Shown one piece after another: positions 59,893-64,000 of a DNA stretch of 64,000 bases. The position numbers and the translations under genes are program-made. The notes below the pieces were generated by a model. That model made no database searches. It saw only the letters and a program-made list of their open reading frames with translations, and was not told where the DNA came from. Positions within the stretch are counted from its first letter, which is position 1. Each line of letters begins with the position of its first letter. Where the stretch lies: positions 1,736,001-1,800,000 of the forward strand of contig JANCIK010000006.1 in NCBI GenBank assembly GCA_028532985.1, given 5' to 3'. The DNA is from Stropharia rugosoannulata. Taxonomy: Eukaryota; Basidiomycota; Agaricomycetes; Agaricales; Strophariaceae.

Positions 59893-61881
59893 ATGGCAGA
59901 ACCTGTCCGTCCAACCCATATTCTACATAGGACTCCATGGAGACCCCCAGTCGCTGTTGCAGCTGAGGGAAACTACATCACCCTCGAAAGTGGACAAAGG
60001 CTAATCGATGGCGTCGGTGGTGCTGCTGTTACCTGCCTTGGGAACAGCCATCCAGTCGTGATGCAAGCTATCAAAGATCAAGTCGACAAAGTCTCCTGTA
60101 CATCTCGACGCTCATACTACACGATAGTACCATTTTTGATGTTCGGAAATATTTAGATGTCTACAATATGCAACTATCCAATGAGCCTGCAGAGGCCCTG
60201 GCCAAGAAACTCATCGACACGAGCAACGGTGCATTTGCATTGTGCGGCTTTGCTTCTGGAGGCAAATATATCATTTCGAAAGTAAGTTATCTGGACTGAT
60301 CAGCCTTCGTAGGCTCTGAGGCCATGGAAGGCGTTTTGAAGTTGGCTAGACAGGTATTTAATGCCCAATCAATCGATTCAAACTATTAATGCTTAAATTC
60401 TTTCGGACAAGTATTTCTTTGAGATTGGTCAGTCTCAGAGGGCCAAATTTATTGCCAGACAACTGTCTTTCCATGGAAATACTCTGGGAACGCTGTCCTT
60501 AGCATATCACCCGACGAGACGTGTTCCATATGCCTCTGTGCTGGACGATCAACACTTCTACCACGTATCTCCAGCCTACGCAAAACGTTTCCAGAAGGCG
60601 GATGAAACGGAAGAACAATATGTTGAACGTCTCCGCCAGGAACTAGAAAACAAATTCATTGAACTTGGTCCAGATACCGTGATTGGCTGCAAGATATGAT
60701 CTCACTACTATCTATTTCATCCTGCTAATTACCACCCTTACTTAGTTGTCGCTGAAACAGTAGTGGGTGCTACCACCGGTGTTGTACCAGCTCCGAAAGG
60801 CTACTTCAAAGGTTACGGTCTGGTTTGGGACTGTTGTCTATGACGAGCTAATACATTTCATTAGCTGTAAAATCTGTTTGTGAGAAGTATGGCGCATTGT
60901 TTATCCTTGATGAGGTAAGTGCATGCGTATGCTCTCCTTCCACAGTTCATTAAATGTACCCTCGTCGCAGGTTATGAGTGGCATGGGCCGTATGTGTACA
61001 GTTCATGTATGTTTTTATGCTAATCGCCGTTGGGGGCTTAGGTATGGGAACTTTGCATGCGTGGGAGTCTTTCGGGGACGGTGCATCTGTGAGCTCAGAT
61101 CTGACTTTTCTACCTGTCCCGACGCTAAAATGGCCTGCAGCCGGATATCCAAGCGGTCGCTAAAGGCCTTGGTGGAGGGTATATTTTCGTTCATGTTGAT
61201 GCTCCTGCGAAGGTTAAAACTTGCATTGTATAGCTATGCCTCAATTGGTGCTGTTTTGATGTCTCAGCGTGTTGCTGATGGGGTACGAGATAAATCCGGC
61301 TTCTGGAAGCATGGTCATACTTATCAAGTTTGTAGCGCATACATAGACCTTAACCGATTTCTGACTATAACCTCTGACTATAATTACAGGCACATCCTCT
61401 GGCGTGCGCGGCTGCATTGGCCGTTCAAAATGTAATCGAGAAAGAAAACCTTCTTGAGAATATCCGCAAGCAGGGTTCACATTTTGGTAAAAATATAAAC
61501 ATAGTAACTACTGAAGCCATTATACTAAGTACGTTGCTTATCACAGAGAATCTTTTGAAAGCCGGCTTAGCAGGTCCCAATTCTTTGGCTGCACCATACG
61601 TTTTTGACATTCGAGGTGGAGGTGGATTTTGGGCGGTTGAGTTTGAATTTGGCGATTTGACATTTCCTGGATCCACTTTTGCAATGCTGGTACAGGCTCG
61701 TGCTCTGGAAAATGGCTTGGTTTGTATGGGAATGAATGGGGGTGCAAACCTGCAAGGGACAAAGGGTGAACACATCATATTTGCCCCCGCCTACAACATC
61801 ACAGTGGAAGAAATAGAAAGGATTGCCGAGCTTTTCATCTCTAGCGTTGAGGAAGTCATCAATGAGGTTTTGATTAAATAG
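59893..61881 (+). CDS. Class III PLP-dependent aminotransferase
   Basis: This is an omega-aminotransferase of the class III family (ornithine/GABA/diaminopelargonate type); the amino donor cannot be read from sequence. Exons read MAEPVRPTHILHRTPWRPPV, GVGGAAVTCLGNSHPVVMQA, CGFASGGSEAMEGVLKLARQ (the PLP phosphate-binding GSEA lies across a splice), ARQLSFHGNTLGTLSLAYHP, VAETVVGATTGVVPAPKGYF and LFILDEVMSGMGRMGTLHAW (catalytic Asp in LDEV). The Schiff-base Lys is in IQAVAKGLGGGY, with the last Gly/Tyr split by an intron. KHGHTYQAHPLACAAALAVQ and FDIRGGGGFWAVEFEFGD follow. About eight GT-AG introns give about 450 residues, the family norm. It has no targeting signal, so it is probably cytosolic. 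Confidence 0.92.
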
Positions 61882-62224
61882 GTACTACTTGTATTTGTTC
61901 ATCAAGTTGTCATCCAGTTGTTATAATTTGGTGGGTCATAAAAATCAGTCAGTCGTGAGATGCTAGCCATAAGCCAGTGTAAAAACTTAATGACCTTGCA
62001 AACAGATCGAGTAACATAGTTGCAGTGCAATTGGTCAACTTAAACTCGGACATCCATTTCAAGCCACTTGCTTATATAAGGAAAGGATGATGATTGCTTT
62101 AGGGCGTTTCGCGAGGTCTGACTTCCTCCTTTACTCCTTTCTGAACCTCCATCGCGGGAACCGTGTGGTCTTTCTGCTCTTACTTGCTTATAAGTCGGGA
62201 TCGATGGCTGGGCGTATGCACTAA
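61882..62224. other. Intergenic, no gene seen
   Basis: This is the aminotransferase 3' flank and the promoter of the HECT-ligase gene. No repeat, RNA gene or coding signal is seen. Confidence 0.5.
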
Positions 62225-64000
62225 ATGGATTTACGAGAAATCCAATATTCAGAAGCCAGTGCCAGTGCATCTACCGCTCATCCGAGCCAAGACTCTCATT
62301 CAGCTAACACATCTGAAACTAAACCGATTCGCTCAAGTGCTAGGGTGAAGGCAGCGAAGGAGAAAGCTCATAGCACAGACCACGGAAAAGATCGCGATTC
62401 TTCTCATCAAGAACCAGGGGGAGGATTATCAGCTACGCCTTTCGAGTCCGCCAGTACACGTAACGTTCGCGCGAGTCCCTCCAAATCTACTCGCTCTCGT
62501 GAAAATACCAAAGGAAAGGGGAAAGCTAAAGAAATACAGCCTGAGACATTGTCAAGCGGTCCCAGACGGTATGTAAAATTACTTACTCATCTAGTATATC
62601 AAATATTAACCTAGTTTTGGTACATATCAGTCCTCGTCGCAATTTGGCTTCGGTATCTGTCCCTCTAACTATATCTGAACCAGTTAGAGACTTAAAAGGC
62701 AAGAAGCGTGCAGCTCCCGACTTTGACGAAGACGATAATACAGGACCCGCCACGAAACGGTCCAAGACTACAGGCTATTCACTTCGATCCTCGTCTTCAA
62801 GTCACCCTCCACAAATGCCCCGCAAATCCCGGTATTACTTATACTATGTTTAGTCCTCTATATGGATCACTAATTTGTATCTATGCAGTACATCCACCTC
62901 GAAAGGGAAGTCCACTATGAAGTCGAAGATGGCGGTTGCGAGCTCTTCCCGCATAGAGGATGAAGATGTGGAAATGATTGATGGAGACTATAAGAATCTT
63001 ACACATACTAGTTCGGACCTTGAAGAGACGCTGGACGAAAAGCAACCTTCCAACGAAGGACGGAAATCGATCAGTTCAACTATGGAGGCAGCAGCAGCTG
63101 ATGCGATAGCAGACTCTCGCGGTGGAGATGAAGATGAAGATGAGGATGATGATATTGATGATATTGATGACGACGATTTTCACGGCCATGATGATAACAG
63201 CGGTTTGCCTTCCAGTGATGCAGGCCCTATCCCTGGCGGAATGGACGAAGCCACTGCCCTCGCTATATTCGGCGACTATCGTCAATTCGGATCGTACATG
63301 ATATCGCTGTCATCTCGTTTAAAGACAATGCTAAACAACATCAAGACAACAGCCGACCCCACTACCAGACTCGTTACCCTTCAGGAGCTGAGCGAATTAC
63401 TGAGCATCAGCACTGAAGATACACTAGCTGGATCTTTCCAAGTTGAGCAATTTGTGCGCGAGCTGGTCAAAATTTTGGGAGGTCGCGGCGCTGAAGAAGA
63501 GGACGAAGAAGATGAAACAGGCGAACGCAACGAAGATGCTGCACTTGCAGCTGCTATCGCAATGAGCTCTGGCGGTCACTATCAAGGTGATGAAAACCTG
63601 GAAGCTCAAGTATTGGCTTGCAGATGCCTGGCTAATCTCATGGAAGCCTTACCAGGCGTAGCTCATACCGTGGTTTACCATGGTGCCATTCCCGTATTGT
63701 GCAGCAAGCTAATTGAAATATCTTACATCGATCTGGCCGAACAAACATTGAGTGTGAGTCTTCTAAAGCCGTGACCTGAAAGCCGTAATTTAAATTCATT
63801 CATTTCTAGACATTGGAGAAAATATCAGAGGAATTCCCGAGCTCTATCGTACGCGAAGGCGGGCTGGCTGCCTTGTTAAATTATCTGGACTTCTTCTCTA
63901 TCGCAGTGCAGAGGACAGCTCTACAGGCGGCATCCAATTGTTGCCGAAATGTTTCTCCTGAACATTTCGCGATGATCCAAGGAGTTTGGCCTATTATACG
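62225..64000 (+). CDS. TRIP12/UFD4-like HECT E3 ligase, 5' part only
   Basis: This is the N-terminal part of a ubiquitin-protein ligase of the TRIP12/Ufd4 group, cut by the window end. The catalytic HECT domain would lie beyond 64000 and cannot be seen. A long disordered Ser/Lys-rich N terminus has basic patches (KGKKRAAPDF; ATKRSKTTGYSLRSSSS) suggesting nuclear location. It is followed by an Asp/Glu tract encoded by GAT/GAA repeats (about 63125-63180). The armadillo-type helical region then starts: YMISLSSRLKTMLNNIKTTA, LVTLQELSELLSISTEDTL, AQVLACRCLANLMEALPGVA, VVYHGAIPVLCSKLIEI, TLEKISEEFPSSIVREGGLA and LLNYLDFFSIAVQRTALQAA. Exons join by introns at about 62570-62630, 62833-62886 and 63752-63810. 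Confidence 0.85.
63125..63180 (+). repeat. GAT/GAA acidic codon repeat
   Basis: An imperfect trinucleotide tract encodes a run of Asp and Glu with DID units inside the HECT-ligase N terminus. Such tracts often vary in length between strains. Confidence 0.7.

Noticed and set aside
1..64000. Mobile element coding genes, CRISPR arrays, or a phage or bacterial defence system
   Set aside because: No transposase, reverse transcriptase, integrase or array-like direct repeats were seen; all recognised genes are eukaryotic.

Overview
This is a 64 kb piece of a nuclear genome from a filamentous basidiomycete, most likely an Agaricomycete. The evidence is dense genes on both strands, nearly all split by 40-70 nt GT-AG introns with CTAAC/CTGAC-like branch sites, and fungal families such as secreted GH16, a Zim17-type DNL zinc finger, an FMP52-like reductase, a SLY41-like transporter, a PACT spindle-pole protein and a fungal ACC1. 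I saw no bacterial, viral, CRISPR or tRNA features and no transposase or reverse transcriptase.

Layout. 0-3.3 kb: a small Ifi-6-16-like membrane protein, an epoxide hydrolase and a doubtful small gene, all on the minus strand. 3.3-9.4 kb: two complete kexin-type (KEX2) proprotein convertase genes in direct tandem, with the same intron positions and three internal exons of identical length. 9.6-13.3 kb: a secreted M28 aminopeptidase (minus), a possible small membrane protein (minus) and ADE1 (SAICAR synthetase, plus). 13.8-17 kb: a DH-PH-FYVE RhoGEF. 17.3-18.7 kb: a secreted GH16 protein whose catalytic nucleophile is replaced. 19-22 kb: a Zim17/Tim15-like mitochondrial zinc finger and a homoserine-acetyltransferase-like alpha/beta hydrolase. 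22.4-27.9 kb: a large coiled-coil PACT protein (Pcp1/Spc110-like). 28-34.5 kb: cardiolipin synthase (minus), a Uds1-like coiled-coil protein (plus) and an FMP52-like reductase (minus). 35.5-44.3 kb: ARPC2 and acetyl-CoA carboxylase. 44.9-50 kb: a TFIP11/Ntr1 G-patch splicing factor and PAF1. 50.4-56.4 kb: ribosomal eL43 (minus), SFH5 (minus), a SLY41-like transporter (plus) and ribosomal eS4 (plus). 56.5-64 kb: PSO2/SNM1 (minus), a class III aminotransferase and the N-terminal part of a TRIP12/UFD4-like HECT ligase cut by the window edge.

Most genes are conserved housekeeping functions: purine and lipid synthesis, splicing, transcription elongation, ribosome, actin, spindle pole, DNA repair and mitochondrial import. 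They do not form an operon-like pathway. The accessory part is the first 19 kb, where secretory-pathway and secreted hydrolases cluster (two kexins, M28 peptidase, GH16, with an epoxide hydrolase beside them). The best candidates for something unusual are the tandem kexin pair with diverged tails, the GH16 with an altered active site, several micro-exons, and a strong inverted repeat just 3' of ACC1.

All gene models come from reading conserved protein segments and joining GT-AG introns by eye. Ends anchored by start and stop codons are firmer than internal boundaries.
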